Below are positions 1-11,927 of a DNA stretch of 64,000 bases, piece after piece; the stretch's first letter is position 1; each line of letters opens with the position of its first letter. The position numbers and the translations under genes are program-made. Source of the stretch: Hormiphora californensis (taxonomy: Eukaryota; Ctenophora; Tentaculata; Cydippida; Pleurobrachiidae); contig CM035352.1 in the NCBI GenBank assembly GCA_020137815.1, forward strand, positions 8,982,416-9,046,415. Direction: 5' to 3'. Under the pieces are notes generated by a model, which was not told the DNA's origin, did no database searches, and saw only the letters and a program-made list of their open reading frames with translations.

Positions 1-1
1 A

Positions 2-322
2 CTGCAGATACGGAGAAACCAGGTAATAACTTGCTACCGAGCTGGTCCCCCGATCGGGACAGGTTCAAACAAGGATAAAGAGGGACCACGACCCCTAATT
101 GTTATCTTGGAGACTCCTGAGCTGGCCAAGTCTAAGCACAAATATGGTAACGGAGATAGACTAATTGTTGATGGAGTGATTTACTGGGTGAACCCCGACC
201 TGACTCGGGCGGAAAGGAAGGCAAACTGGCGGGCAAGGGCGAAGAGGAAGGATCGGGCCAGGAGAAGAGAAGATGGGGGTACCGCACCAGATTCGGGAAA
301 CTCCGCCATCGTTGTGACGTAA
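2..322 (+). pseudogene. C-terminal part of ORF1 of a CR1/L2-like non-LTR retrotransposon
   Basis: An open frame enters from the window edge and ends with TAA at 320-322. It reads as the C-terminal part of a non-LTR retrotransposon ORF1 protein: a motif VTCYRAGPPIG, then RPLIV, then a strongly basic stretch rich in RARAKRKDRARRR before a hydrophilic end. Such ORF1 proteins bind the element RNA. It lies nine bases upstream of a reading frame that is clearly the apurinic-type endonuclease of the same element, the usual ORF1-ORF2 order. The N-terminal part lies outside the window, so completeness cannot be judged. The basic tail and position are directly visible; the family assignment is inferred from the neighbour. 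Confidence 0.6.
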
Positions 323-959
323 GGACTTTAATGCACTCAACTGCTAATATTGACAGTCATCTCAAGATATATTACACAAATGCCAACGACTTAAAAAATA
401 AAATACATGAGTTAGAACTCACGGCTAAACTCAATGACTGCAAGGTTCTTGGTGTAACGGAAACTATGTTCAGTGACGAGATTGTAGACGCTGAAGTGTC
501 TATTGCTAATTTTAAGCTATTCAGAGTAGATAGGCAAAGTAAAGGAGGCGGTTCGTGTCTTTATATTCATGATTCGATTCAGTGTCACGAAATAATAATC
601 AATGTCCCTGAATGTGCTTGCGTCAAAATAATGTTTGATACAATTTCCATTGTGCTATTCATTGTATACCGTGCACCTTCACTGTCCCTAATTGAAAATA
701 AATGTATGTTAGATAGCTTATCTGTGGCAGTAAAACAAATGTCTGCTGAACATGAAATTATTATGATGGGGGACTTCAACCTCCCTGATGTTTTGTGGGA
801 TGTAGGTGTAGTCGCATGTCCGTTTAACCCATTAGTGCCCAGATATCGAAATTTTTGAAGAAATTTTCCAATTTTTTGGGAATAGTGCCCTAGCAGCACC
901 AATATGGTAAGTTGAAAAGCGGAAGTCTCTATCTTATCGGGAAGTGCTTAAAACAACCT

Positions 960-3578
960 GTTGCGAAAACGCATCACTGGCACGTCCCATTTTCGCAACA
1001 CTTTTCGAAGTCATTTTACAGCTAAAATTATGATGCAATCATTTTAAAATTTCACTTAACAGACTTCAATCTGTTATGAAAATAATTTGTGATATCTAGT
1101 TTTTGTCTCCGGGCAAGTTTAAAATTCGTTGCGTTTTCGCAACAACATTCGCAGCCTGTTAACAGCTAAACATTCAATAATTTTTTTCAAACTAAGTTAT
1201 TAATGGCAGTCTAGTAATAGTAGAAATAGTTTGTGATAGTCAGACTTAAGCTTGGGGCAGCTTAGAGTTTCGTTGCGTTTTCGCAACACCTCATTCGACA
1301 GCAAATCTGGCCATCTCGTACAGTGTTTTTGACTTCTATACTACTGAGCAGCACCGTAAAGGTCTTACTACGGTATCTATGGGGAATTTGAAGGAAATCA
1401 GAAAGGTTGCGTTTCCGCAACATGCAAAAATGTCAGCAAATAGTGCCACCCTCACACCAATATAATTTCATTATGAAATAGCAGTTAAATTATCACTAAA
1501 CTTGATTTGAACCGACATTGGGTGAATCATATCGATATTGGAAGGTGGGAGATCATGTTGGATTAGAAAATAAGGTTGAATATTTGTAGATTTGACCGAA
1601 AATTCATGAAAATATAGTGTTTAGTGTGGGGGTATAGCCACTTTCAAGCCCAGTGGGCATATCGTTAGCCATTCTGTGTCTCCCAGGCCATAATCACTCA
1701 CTGGGGCGTCCTCTGAGTTGTCCCAGGTGTTTCCCGGAGACTCCTGAGAGCTCGCTGAGCCGCTCTAGATACTCCCTAAAAAGTCCTATATACTCCATGA
1801 AACGTACTGGGACCTCCAAGGTGCTCCCTGAGTCGCCCAAGGCGCTTTCGGGGACCTCTCAAACGCTCTTTTAGGCGTCCTGTATGCCCCTTGAGTCGTC
1901 TTGAGACCTCCCAGGTACTCCCTGAGTCGTTCAGTGTACTCGGTGAGTCCTCCTACGCTCCCCTGGGTTGTTTCAGGCGCTCTCTGAGTTGTTGCTGGTG
2001 CTCTCTGAGTCGTCCCAGACGAACACTGGGACCTCCTGGGTGCTCCATTTGCCGTTTCGGATGCTCCTTGATTCGTCCTGGGACATCCCAGGTGCTCCCT
2101 GAGTCGTCCACTTTGCTCGAGGAGTCCTCCCACGCTCCCCTGGGTTGTTTCAGGCGTTCCCTGAGTTGTTGCTGGTGGTCTCTGAGTCATCCCAGACGAT
2201 CACTGGGACCTCCTGGGTGCTCCATTTGTCGTTTTGGATGCTCCTTGATTCGTCCTGGGACATCCCAGGTGCTCCCTGAGTCGTCCACTTTGCTCGAGGA
2301 GTCCTCCCACGCTCCCCTGGGTTGTTTCAGGCGTTCCCTAAGTTGTTGCTGGTGGTCTCTGAGTTGTCCCAGACGATCACTGGGACCTCCTGGGTGCTCC
2401 ATTTGCCGTTTTTGATGCTCCTTGATTCGTCCTGGGACATCCCAGGTGCTCCCTGAGTCGTCCACTTTGCTCGAGGAGTCCTCCCACGCTCCCCTGGGTT
2501 GTTTCAGGCGTTCCCTGAGGTGTTGCTGGTGGTCTCTGAGTCGTCCCAGACGATCACTGGGACCTCCTGGGTGCTCCATTTGCCGTTTTGGATGCTCCTT
2601 GATTCGTCCTGGGACATCCCAGGTGCTCCCTGAGTCGTCCACTTTGCTCGAGGAGTCCTCCCACGCTCCCCTGGGTTGTTTCAGGCGTTCCCTAAGTTGT
2701 TGCTGGTGGTCTCTGAGTTGTCCCAGACGATCACTGGGACCTCCTGGGTGCTCTCTTTGCCGTTCTGGGTGCTCCCTAAGTCGTGCCGGGTGCCTCTAGC
2801 TCGTCCCAGATGTCCCACGAGGTCATAGGTTAGACATATCAAACACTAGAATCGTTAATAACAAGATAAAAATGGCCCAGAGTCATTTACAGTACTAAAT
2901 TGTTTACTTTATAGATGTTGCGAAAACGCAACGATTGGAAACGGTTCATATACACACTTTCAACCAACCACAGTTGTAAAATGTAATGTTTATAAGCATA
3001 CTGATGTATAATTTTGCTAAATATCCCACTAAATGACTCAGAAACCGGCAGAAACAGCCAAAAAGTGTGTTGCGAAAACGCAACGATAAATCGTTTGAGT
3101 TGATTTTTTTGCTTTAATCGATTTTAAAAAATATAAAAAGTCACCAAAAATAGCCCTATAATTTTTATTTATTTTAAATTGCCCCTTAACATGCTTTGAA
3201 AACCTCCAATATATGCCCCGTGCCAGTGTAGCGTTTCCGCAACCCACTTGTTTGAGGCTCTACAGGGCCAACAGGAAATCCGTTTGAGATCTAGTTTTTT
3301 TACAGAAACATCTCTGAACATTTCTCTAACTGATCAGCTATGTGTCATATCGGTAACTAGTCGAGATATATTACATAAATGCACATTTATGTGCATTAGT
3401 CCGAATGCCAGAAATTGGTACTTTTTGATTGATAATTACGGAAATTAGGGTCAATTTAGAAAACTTTTTAATGACTAAAATTTTAGTTCGAACGATTCTC
3501 TAGTGATGTGTGGTGGTTACAGCATTTCAAATGCTCATATCTAGCCGTAATACGCCTCCAAACCTGGGTTGCGATAAC
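960..3578. other. Dispersed 16-bp palindromes in both subterminal regions of the TTAA element
   Basis: The palindrome GTTGCGTTTTCGCAAC, or close variants such as GTTGCGAAAACGCAAC and GTTGCGTTTCCGCAAC, occurs near 961, 1000 (half site), 1129, 1272, 1406, 2917, 3070, 3230 and 3568 (degenerate). The sites lie on both sides of the central tandem array and are absent from it. Repeated subterminal palindromes are typical of transposase-binding sites in some DNA transposons. That role is inference. Confidence 0.6.
1880..2800. repeat. 177-bp tandem repeat, about five copies
   Basis: A GC-rich unit recurs every 177 bp: the segment GGATGCTCCTTGATTCGTCC begins near 2059, 2236, 2413 and 2590. Each unit is itself built from degenerate sub-repeats around the words GTGCTCCCTGAGTCGTCC. 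Because 177 is divisible by three, long frames open on both strands, but composition and frame-independent repetition mark them as repeat artefacts. The array sits in the centre of the TTAA element. Confidence 0.85.
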
Positions 3579-4266
3579 GCGTCACAGGTCACTAATGGGT
3601 TAATACCTCTAATCAAAAGTATATAATTCAGCAATTGTTTCTAGATTTCTTCGTGCAACATGATCTCACCTGGGTTATCGGCGATGGTGTTAAAACTCGC
3701 AGGCGTCAAGTTTTAAATGAACTACAGGCAGCAACACTTGATAATGTCCTAACGTCAGACAACAACATCTTTGCTGATGTACATGTGACCGCACCTCTGG
3801 GAAAATCAGACCATGTCGGAATTATTAGCTCCTGGCGCATATCCAACAACTCGGAGTACATGCCTCATGAGAAGCGGAACTGGTCAAAAATGTCCCCGGA
3901 AAAGATCATAGCTGCTAATCACAATCTACAATGGGAGTGCAGTTCAGACTCAGTGGATATTCTATGGAAGAGCATGCATGCCAATGCTATGAAGATTGTT
4001 GACCTGGTACCTATCAGCAAGATCCGTGTATCTCACACGGGTGCAGTGAAAACAAAATCCGTGTGGGACCGCCCTTGCCTTGAGAAGGCCAGGAAGCAGA
4101 AAGAGAAACACTGGGCTGAGTTTGAGAACTTTCCAACACATCGCAATCTTAGCATAGCCCTTAGCAAGCAGGGTGTGTTTGACAGGTGCCAAAATTCGTA
4201 TGCTGAGTACATGTCTGCTAATCCGTCGCTAGCTAAATTAAAGGGAATTAACACCAACATGTTTTA

Positions 4267-4440
4267 GAGAACCGAACTGTTTTAATGGTCAATGTATGTG
4301 CCTGATGCACATTTCAATGTATATTTTTAATTACTATTGTGGGAAATGGAAGTGAGTTTAGACGTAATTTGCGTAGAGTGAATTTCGAGTTGGCCGTGTG
4401 GCCAAAATCTTTATTATTATTATTATTATGGTATCACGTA
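4267..4440 (+). other. 3' end of the CR1/L2-like element with ATT tail
   Basis: After the endonuclease stop, an untranslated stretch leads to a tail of about six ATT units near 4412-4430. Short microsatellite tails are characteristic of L2/CR1-type non-LTR elements. This marks the downstream boundary of the remnant and confirms that the RT segment is missing rather than displaced downstream. Confidence 0.5.
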
Positions 4441-7090
4441 TCGGTTCGTTTTGAACCCGCTAATTAGACAGGACATCCAGTAAGCTGCACTGATTCGAAA
4501 CACAAATCGGACGGGCTGGTATAACTTAGAAAATTTTTCCACATTTTTTTTGAAAAAAAATTATTTTATATTTTCCTATTTCTAATCAGAAATGATCATG
4601 TCATCAATATATGAATATTGCATATATAACAGTTAGAGGTGTCTTTAGTCTTAATAATATAGGATGTTGGGCATAAAATAGGTTTTTATGGGTCAAATAT
4701 GGCTCACCCCGATTTAGTGGACACCCCGATTTAGTGGACAAGACCCTTTCCCCCGAGGCTGTCCCTAAATCGGGGTCCGACTGTATTAACAATGAACGAA
4801 TGTAATATCACAATTGGACAGAATATTGTGACGGGCAAACTTCTTTACAAACCGGTATCAAAGAAAACCATCTCTCGTTCCCGGTGGTGTATTCAATATT
4901 CTGAACCCTACTACAGATTGGAACCGGTCGTCATCTGTACAATGCACGATTTAATTTCCAGCTACAACGAAAGCTTAGTATCCTCATCTCAAAGGATATC
5001 CTTATCTTTAAATCTACTGTGTCTTGAAGAAGGTTTAACTGCCGAAAAACTACGTAGTTAGATGTTATATTATACAATTCAATAAAACTTACGTAGTTAG
5101 ATGTTATATTATACAATTCAATAAAACTTGTGGAGGAGAGGACCTAAGAAACGTTATGGGAAGACACAGGAAATTGTGTTGGGCAAACTTCATAACAAAC
5201 CATAACAAAGGGGCTATCACCAAGTACAATCTGATTTATGTTTTGTTATTTATGTTTTAATATTTATCTATTTTGAGCTTCTTTAACTAAGAAGAACGGT
5301 TGATATTTTAAACGGGACTGATATTTATGAAGAGACTTCCTGTTGCAATGCTAGTGGATGCCATTATAGGAATATGTAATATTCCAAAATTCCTAAAATG
5401 TGTTTGTTACCCACTTCCGACTCCAGTCGACTGCAGTCCAGCCAGGGGAAATGACAACACACCATCAGGTCCTAGCAATTCCGAGGACGTCTTCCTTCTC
5501 CCAAACACCTTCAATGTGCGGCCTACCACCCCAACCAACCCTATTCATCCCTTCTACTGTTAAATGCTGGGACTGGAGGCTTGAACACTGTTCCAGGAAC
5601 TTCCTACAATGTGTCCGGAACAGAATGAACGAACACACGACAGAAAATGGAAGCCCTCTTCAATAAAGAGAGACGAAAAGTTGGCGAAAATTGTAAAATC
5701 TTACTATGATTTTGGATCAACCGTAGACTTTTTGAATTGTATAGCGAGCACTAACACTGCTAGTAGTAGTACATAGTGTGAACTTGCTTGACTTGCATAG
5801 TGCATAGTTTGGGTAAAAGATCCCATGTCCATATAATGACCTGTATAACAGAATGAACTAACACAGAGAACGAAAAGGGAGAACAAAAACAAGAATATTT
5901 AATTAATGAAATTTATAAATCTAGAATAAAATGGTCATGTTGTTTATAAAAACCAGATTAAACGAACGGTACGCAATTAGCAGAACCTCCGACTGAATAC
6001 GACATAAGATATGACTGATGAGAATAACAATAGGGAGAACAAGAGAGTTCCCTCACCAACCCTATCCATCCCGGAGAAGATGTCAGGGATTCCTTGGAGA
6101 AGTTGAACAAGGCGAGCATTCATCGATGCAAACCCTAGGGGAAACCATCCATGATGAATTCCAACCCAGCAAAGTTAGGAGCACGGAACTTACGACGCAG
6201 TAAGGAATATTCTAGTTGTATTTGGAAGTGAAGTTATGACCACTGACTGATATTGAGATGAAATAGGGGATGAGGAGAAAAGACGGTCTCCGGCTTATTC
6301 GGAACGAGAGAGCTCCCTCACCAACCCTATCCATCCCTAGAGAAGATGTCAGGTAGAACCCTTCCTGGCTTTGTATCTTCAGGGCCGCCGTACACCGGGC
6401 GAGGACAGGAACCTACCCAAACAGGGAGGAGGCCGTAAAGGCATGCTGTATCGCCGTGAAGGAACTCAAAGGTGTATACACCATTGATAACGCAGTTTCT
6501 GCTATTGGGCGGGCACAGAAACAATCCAAGAAGTAGAGGCGGAGGAGGCCCGGCTCCAAATGGGGCCGGAGGCTCCTAGAGAGAGGAGGGTCTACCCCTT
6601 GAGGGAGGTCCTCTTCGATCTCCGAGGGTGGTGCACAGTCACCATCCAGGAACATACAGATTTAGATTCCATAACTTCAGCTACAGTATCAGTCCACTAC
6701 CTTTGTATCCACCTTTGGATCCACCAAGCAGTTGCATTATGATGCACAACTTTTTCCTCCGATTTGTGAGTCTAGCTCAGTGACTACATGCAGAAGCTTG
6801 GAATCTTCTTGAAGTACCGTGGCTGTTACACAACGTATGTATAGTATGTATATAATATGGGGTATGTATGAAGAGGAGCATCACAAGATCACACCTGGAG
6901 TGCATTATAGCGGGGGGGGGGGGGGTCGGAGCGGAGTTTACCAAGGATGGATACTGGTTAGCGAGGCCATACTTGGGGTTTTAATTAATGTTCTCACTTT
7001 TACATTTTTTGTGTTAAGACCAGATGCAAGGACACTCGAGTGGTGCATTGCACACAGAACGAAGATCTATCTGGACGAAGATAACAGGAA
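4441..7090. other. Gene-free stretch with small duplications
   Basis: No convincing gene. It contains a pair of CCCGATTTAGTGGACA repeats (4708-4740), a 39-bp direct duplication at 5051-5128, and two related segments near 6050 and 6313 that share CCCTCACCAACCCTATCCAT followed by GAGAAGATGTCAGG. A run of 13 G at about 6911 precedes the 84-bp array. Short open frames are present but show no recognisable domain or consistent codon pattern. Confidence 0.5.
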
Positions 7091-8700
7091 GGGTATTCTA
7101 AGGAGCCAACTGCTGGGAGTCGCATCACTCAGAACAATAGTCAAGACATTGAGCCACAATACATCCCTTCAAAAGGGTATTCTAAGGAGCCAGCTGATGG
7201 GAGTGGCATCACTCAGAACAATAGTCAAGACATTGAGCCACAATACATCCCTTCAAAAGGGTATTCTAAGGAGCCAGCTGCTGGGAGTGGCATCACTCAG
7301 AACAATAGTCAAGACATTGAGCCACAATACATCCCTTCAAAAGGGTATTCTAAGGAGCCAACTGCTGGGAGCGGCATCACTCAGAACAATAGTCAAGACA
7401 TTGAGCCACAATACATCCCTTCAAAAGGGTATTCAGGGGAGCCAGCTGCTGGGAGTGGCATCACTCAGAACAATAGTCAAGACATTGAGCCACAATACAT
7501 CCCTTCAAAAGGGTAAGGAGCCAGCTGCTGGGAGTGGCATCACTCAGAACAATAGTCAAGACATTGAGCCACAATACATCCCTTCAAAAGGGTATTCTAA
7601 GGAGCCAGCTGCTGGGAGTGGCATCACTCAGAACAATAGTCAAGACATTGAGCCACAATACATCCCTTCAAAAGGGTATTCAGGGGAGCCAGCTGCTGGG
7701 AGTGGCATCACTCAGAACAATAGTCAAGACATTGAGCCACAATACATCCCTTCAAAAGGGTATTCAGGGGAGCCAGCTGCTGGGAGCGGCATCACTCAGA
7801 ACAATATTCAAGACATTGAGCCACAATACATCCCTTCAAAAGGGTATTCTAAGGAGCCAGCTGATGGGAGTGGCATCACTCAGAACAATAGTCAAGACAT
7901 TGAGCCACAATACATCCCTTCAAAAGGGTATTCTAAGGAGCCAGCTGCTGGGAGTGGCATCACTCAGAACAATAGTCAAGACATTGAGCCACAATACATC
8001 CCTTCAAAAGGGTATTCTAAGGAGCCAACTGCTGGGAGCGGCATCACTCAGAACAATAGTCAAGACATTGAGCCACAATACATCCCTTCAAAAGGGTATT
8101 CAGGGGAGCCAGCTGCTGGGAGTGGCATCACTCAGAACAATAGTCAAGACATTGAGCCACAATACATCCCTTCAAAAGGGTAAGGAGCCAGCTGCTGGGA
8201 GTGGCATCACTCAGAACAATAGTCAAGACATTGAGCCACAATACATCCCTTCAAAAGGGTATTCTAAGGAGCCAGCTGCTGGGAGTGGCATCACTCAGAA
8301 CAATAGTCAAGACATTGAGCCACAATACATCCCTTCAAAAGGGTATTCAGGGGAGCCAGCTGCTGGGAGTGGCATCACTCAGAACAATAGTCAAGACATT
8401 GAGCCACAATACATCCCTTCAAAAGGGTATTCAGGGGAGCCAGCTGCTGGGAGCGGCATCACTCAGAACAATATTCAAGACATTGAGCCACAATACATCC
8501 CTTCAAAAGGGTATTCTAAGGGGCCAACTGCTGGGAGTGGCATCACTCAGAACAATAGTCAAGACATTGAGCCACAATACATCCCTTCAAAAGGGTATTC
8601 AGGGGAGCCAGCTGCTGGGAGTGGCATCACTCAGAACAATAGTCAAGACATTGAGCCACAATACATCCCTTCAAAAGGGTATTCTAATGAGCCAGCTGCT
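7091..8700 (+). repeat. 84-bp minisatellite, about 19 units, open in two frames
   Basis: A nearly invariant 84-bp unit begins with GGGTATTCTAAGGAGCCAG (or GGGTATTCAGGGGAGCCAG) at 7091, 7175, 7259, 7343, 7427 and onward to about 8677. Units at 7511 and 8178 lack five bases and are 79 bp, so they switch the frame. Both resulting frames stay open: a hydrophilic 28-residue repeat containing NNSQDIEPQYIPSKGYS, and an alternative one containing ASLRTIVKTLSHNTSLQ. The two short units are followed by the same order of variants, showing a higher-order duplication of about 667 bp. Whether it is translated is unknown; the hydrophilic frame looks more protein-like. Confidence 0.85.
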
Positions 8701-9235
8701 GGGAGTCGCAACCAGACCAGAATGAGTGTGCGGACCCTGAGATTACAGAAGCAATGGTGACGAATGAGATGGGGGCATTCGAGACTGCAGATGGTTTGGT
8801 GTTCTTTAGAAATAGAAACAGAAGTGCTGGCGATGATGTCGGATCTCAAAGTGGGGAAAATCACTGTTACCCGCCCGGACAGTAAACCCGCAGAAGAGCT
8901 GGTTACACGTCAACCAGAGACTAAACGAGCTGAAACGGAGTGCAGAAGCAGAGGCTATGGTAGAAGAGGAAAAGCCTGTCCGCGAAGCCTACCAGGAATT
9001 CGTGAAAGCCACAGTCTACTTGTGGAACCTACGGAGCCCGATAGAGATCAGCTAAATTTTAAATTCTTTTCAACCTATTTCTTGTTTCCATCTTGTTTAC
9101 CAGACAGAGTTCTAAGGGAAAATTCGGTTTCACCTCATTTTTTCTTTGTGGAGGGAATTGTTGTATAGTCACAGTTGTCGTTCTGTCTGTGGTTGTCCTC
9201 TCACTCTCACGGTAGTAGTCATGGTAGTGCTCAGT
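8701..9235. other. Gene-free flank of the 84-bp array
   Basis: The sequence after the array shares the phrase AATGAGTGTGCGGACCCTGA with 15249-15270, so it belongs to a dispersed repeat. A frame at 8764-9168 is open but has no recognisable motif. I see no RNA gene or supported coding exon. Confidence 0.4.
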
Positions 9236-9722
9236 ATAGAGATTACATAGTTAAGGGGAAGAACACCACCGTTGCCTTGGTTGTCATGGTAACGAGAAGG
9301 TGTCTAATTGATAATGAGGTGTGATAATCACCCCCGTGGTGTTCTTCCGTAACATTTCCATACATTCCCATGATCTAATAAAGGACCCCTCTGTTACACA
9401 CTCGCATTGATATGGCTTCATTGATAATGAGGTGTGATAATCACCCCCGTGGTGTTCTTCCGTAACATTTCCATACATTCCCATGAACTTATAAAGGACC
9501 CCCTTACATTACACACTCGCATTGATATGGCTTCATCTAGAGATCCTGTGATTGGTTAGAATGGTGTCATATGACCTTCCATGTGACCCATTTTCATCCA
9601 ATAGAATAGCTGGTTTTGTATGTACCCATAATCTGACAAGATCCCCCTGAAAGTAGTACACGGAGTAGCAGCAGCAGCACACCGTGTACTAATAAAATAC
9701 AAATTCTTAATATTTTTTCCCT

Positions 9723-9788
9723 GCCCGGGTGGATGCCCGAAGGGCATCTACCCGGATGATCGTTTTAGCACGTGTGCTAAAAAGATCA
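9723..9788. other. Pair of adjacent hairpins inside the foldback element
   Basis: Hairpin one pairs CGGGTGGATGCCC with GGGCATCTACCCG around a GAA loop with one mismatch. Hairpin two pairs ATGATCGTTTTAGCAC with GTGCTAAAAAGATCAT. They sit just inside the inner end of the left arm and have no counterpart at the inner end of the right arm. Confidence 0.6.
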
Positions 9789-10489
9789 TAAAGGGTTTAG
9801 AAATCTCGGATTTGAAATAGTAACTCGAGCGTGGTCAAAATCGCGTGTGTCACGGTAGCAGCATAGTAACTGCTCCTTCATAAAATCAAATAACTGTTTT
9901 GATGAAATATGATGTCAGGACGCTTATTTTTCAAAGCTGTGTGCGGCGCTCACAACACTGTTGCTGAAGGGGTGAGGGTAGAGCAGTAACACTGTGTAAC
10001 TGCATACATACAGGACGCATACATCTCACATTACGACCAAATCTTTATTGTGATAGTGTGATACTGATCCTGTCGACGGAGGGCAGGGAAACACCGCATT
10101 ATGAATACATAATGCAATAATTCTTGTTTAGAATACAATTTAAAATTACACAAAATACAATATTGTATAATAATCACTGATTTAAAATAACAATTAAGTA
10201 TTATTCATATTCAAACGTCTGTATCGTCTTTATGCATTTCCTGTGGTGGGTCTGGGATCTGAAGTTTAGCTTTTTGGAGATTCACCAAGCAGAAGGCCAC
10301 CTTTAGTTAGGGGCGGGGGGCTTGTGAATTGGAAAAAAATCGAACCAGCCAATTTCTTCACCAATGTATCCCAAATGGTCCCCAGAAACACCAAAAAGTT
10401 TTGTCCGGCTCGGGATGAAGGGCAGAGGGTCCATTTCCGGGTTTATATGCATGTGCGTCAAGTACTGTGAGGGGGGACACAAAAATCGG

Positions 10490-10800
10490 AAAAATTGGAG
10501 TTTTGGACCCGGAAAAGGGTCTACCCCGACCGGAAACACCGTGTTAGTGGGGGTAAAGCATGTCAAATTTATGATTAAACCATTTGCTAATGAGATAATT
10601 ACATAATTAGTCGACTAATTATCGAAAAATTGTAAACATTGGAGTTTTTGACCCAGAAAAAGACATATTCCGACCGGAATCATCGTGTTAGTGGGGGTAG
10701 AGCAGGTCAAAATTACCCTCAACCCATTTTATAATGAGATAATTGCATAATTAGTAGACCAATTATCGACAAACTTCAAAATAAGAGTTTTGGAACCGGA
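10490..10800. repeat. About 160-bp direct duplication
   Basis: The segment beginning GGAGTTTTGGACCCGGAAAA near 10497 recurs in diverged form from about 10641 (GGAGTTTTTGACCCAGAAAA), and a third partial copy starts near 10786. The shared body includes GTGTTAGTGGGGGTA and TAATGAGATAATT. It is part of the foldback element interior and has no coding signal. Confidence 0.6.
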
Positions 10801-11927
10801 AAATGGCCGTGCTAATACCCATCCGATCCTACCTGATACCCATCAGACCGTGCTATATACCCCTCTAATCCTACTAAAAACTCCTCTAACCCTACTAGGT
10901 AGCCCTCTGACCCTACTCGATACCCCTCAGACCCTCCCAGATACCTCTACCTGATAACCCCTCTATATGTACCTGATAACCCTTAGACCATGCCAGACAC
11001 CCCTCAAACCCCATTAGATACCACTCTGATCCTACCTGATACCCCTCTGACCCTCCCAAATAACCCTTAGACCATACAAGATACCCTAAGGCCCTCCCTG
11101 GTACCCCTCTGACCCAACCTGATAACCCTCAGACCGTGCTAGATACCTCTCAAACCCCATTAGATACCCCTTTGATCCTACTAGATATCCCTTTGATCCT
11201 ACCTAATACCCGTCTGACCCTACTAGATACCCTAAGACCGTCCCAGATACCCCTTTGGTCCTCCCAGATAACTTTTAGACCATGCTAGATACCCCTAAAA
11301 CCCAATGTGATACCCTTTTGACTCTACTTGATACCCCTCTGACCCTACCTGATACCCCTCTGACTCTACTAGATACTCTAGCACCCTGAAGGTATCTGGC
11401 TAGGTAGGGCCAGAGTGATATCTAGGGCCAGAGTGGTATCTAGGGACAGAGTGGTATCTAGGGACAGAGTGGTATCTAGGGACAGAGTGGTATCTAGGGC
11501 CAGAGTGATATCTAGGGCCAGAGTGGTATCTAGGGACAGAGTGGTATCTAGGGACAGAGTGGTATCTAGGGCCAGAGTGGTATCTAGGGACAGAGTGGTA
11601 TCTAGGGACAGATGGATATACCAGAGGGGTATCTAATGGGGGATCTAATGGGGTTTGCGAGGTATCTAGCACGGTCTGAGGGTTATCAGGTTGGGTCAGA
11701 GGGGTACTAGGGAGGGCCTTAGGTTATCTCGCATGGTCTAAGGGTTATCTGGGAGGGTCAGAAGGGTATCAGGTAGGATCAGAGGGGTATCAAATGGGGT
11801 TTGAGGGGTGTCTAGCATGGTCTAAGGGTTTTCAGGTAGGGTAAGAGAGGTATCTGGGAGGGTCTTAGGGTATCTAGTAGAGTCAGAGGGGTATCAGAGA
11901 GGTCCATAGGGTATCTAGTATTGGTAT
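10801..11927. repeat. Inverted minisatellite with units of about 18-21 bp
   Basis: From 10801 to about 11395 the top strand is made of degenerate units like GATACCCCTCTGACCCTAC. From about 11400 to 11927 the same units appear reverse-complemented, first as a tight 18-bp array (TATCTAGGGACAGAGTGG, 11407-11615) and then in degenerate form. The block can therefore fold into a long imperfect hairpin inside the larger inverted repeat. Frames across it are repeat artefacts. Confidence 0.8.

Larger units (their letters stand above)
824..3603. mobile_element. Non-autonomous TTAA-target (piggyBac-like) DNA element, 828-3599
   Basis: The element starts with CCCATTAGTG and ends with CACTAATGGG, forming short terminal inverted repeats. 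TTAA stands on both sides (824-827 and 3600-3603). Deleting the element plus one TTAA restores the open endonuclease frame of the host retrotransposon, which defines the empty site. TTAA duplication with CCC-starting termini is the known signature of piggyBac-type transposons. No transposase is encoded. The interior is a central 177-bp tandem array flanked by regions holding repeated GTTGCG/CGCAAC palindromes. Element class is inferred from the target site and ends; the boundaries are seen directly. Confidence 0.8.
331..4266 (+). pseudogene. Non-LTR retrotransposon ORF2: endonuclease domain only, split by an inserted element, RT missing
   Basis: The frame at 331-823 begins like a CR1/L2-type apurinic endonuclease: YYTNANDLKNK near the start, GVTET, a GGGSCLYI strand and the catalytic-strand motif MGDFNLPDVLW. 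At 824-827 it is interrupted by a 2.77-kb TTAA-target insertion. Reading resumes in the same frame at 3604 with FFVQHDLTW, LDNVLTSD and the PLGKSDH motif that carries the catalytic histidine of this fold. The protein then runs through a basic linker and stops at 4264-4266, without any reverse transcriptase. The sequence passes straight into a 3' tail ending in ATT repeats, so the RT region has been deleted. It is a non-autonomous remnant; removing the insert leaves the endonuclease frame open. Confidence 0.8.

Noticed and set aside
1891-2799. Long ORFs on both strands across the 177-bp repeat
   Set aside because: Open frames result from a repeat length divisible by three; no codon bias, domain or start context.
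11400-11672. Tandem-peptide ORFs (VVSRDR and YHSVPR types)
   Set aside because: They are translations of the 18-bp minisatellite in an inverted repeat.
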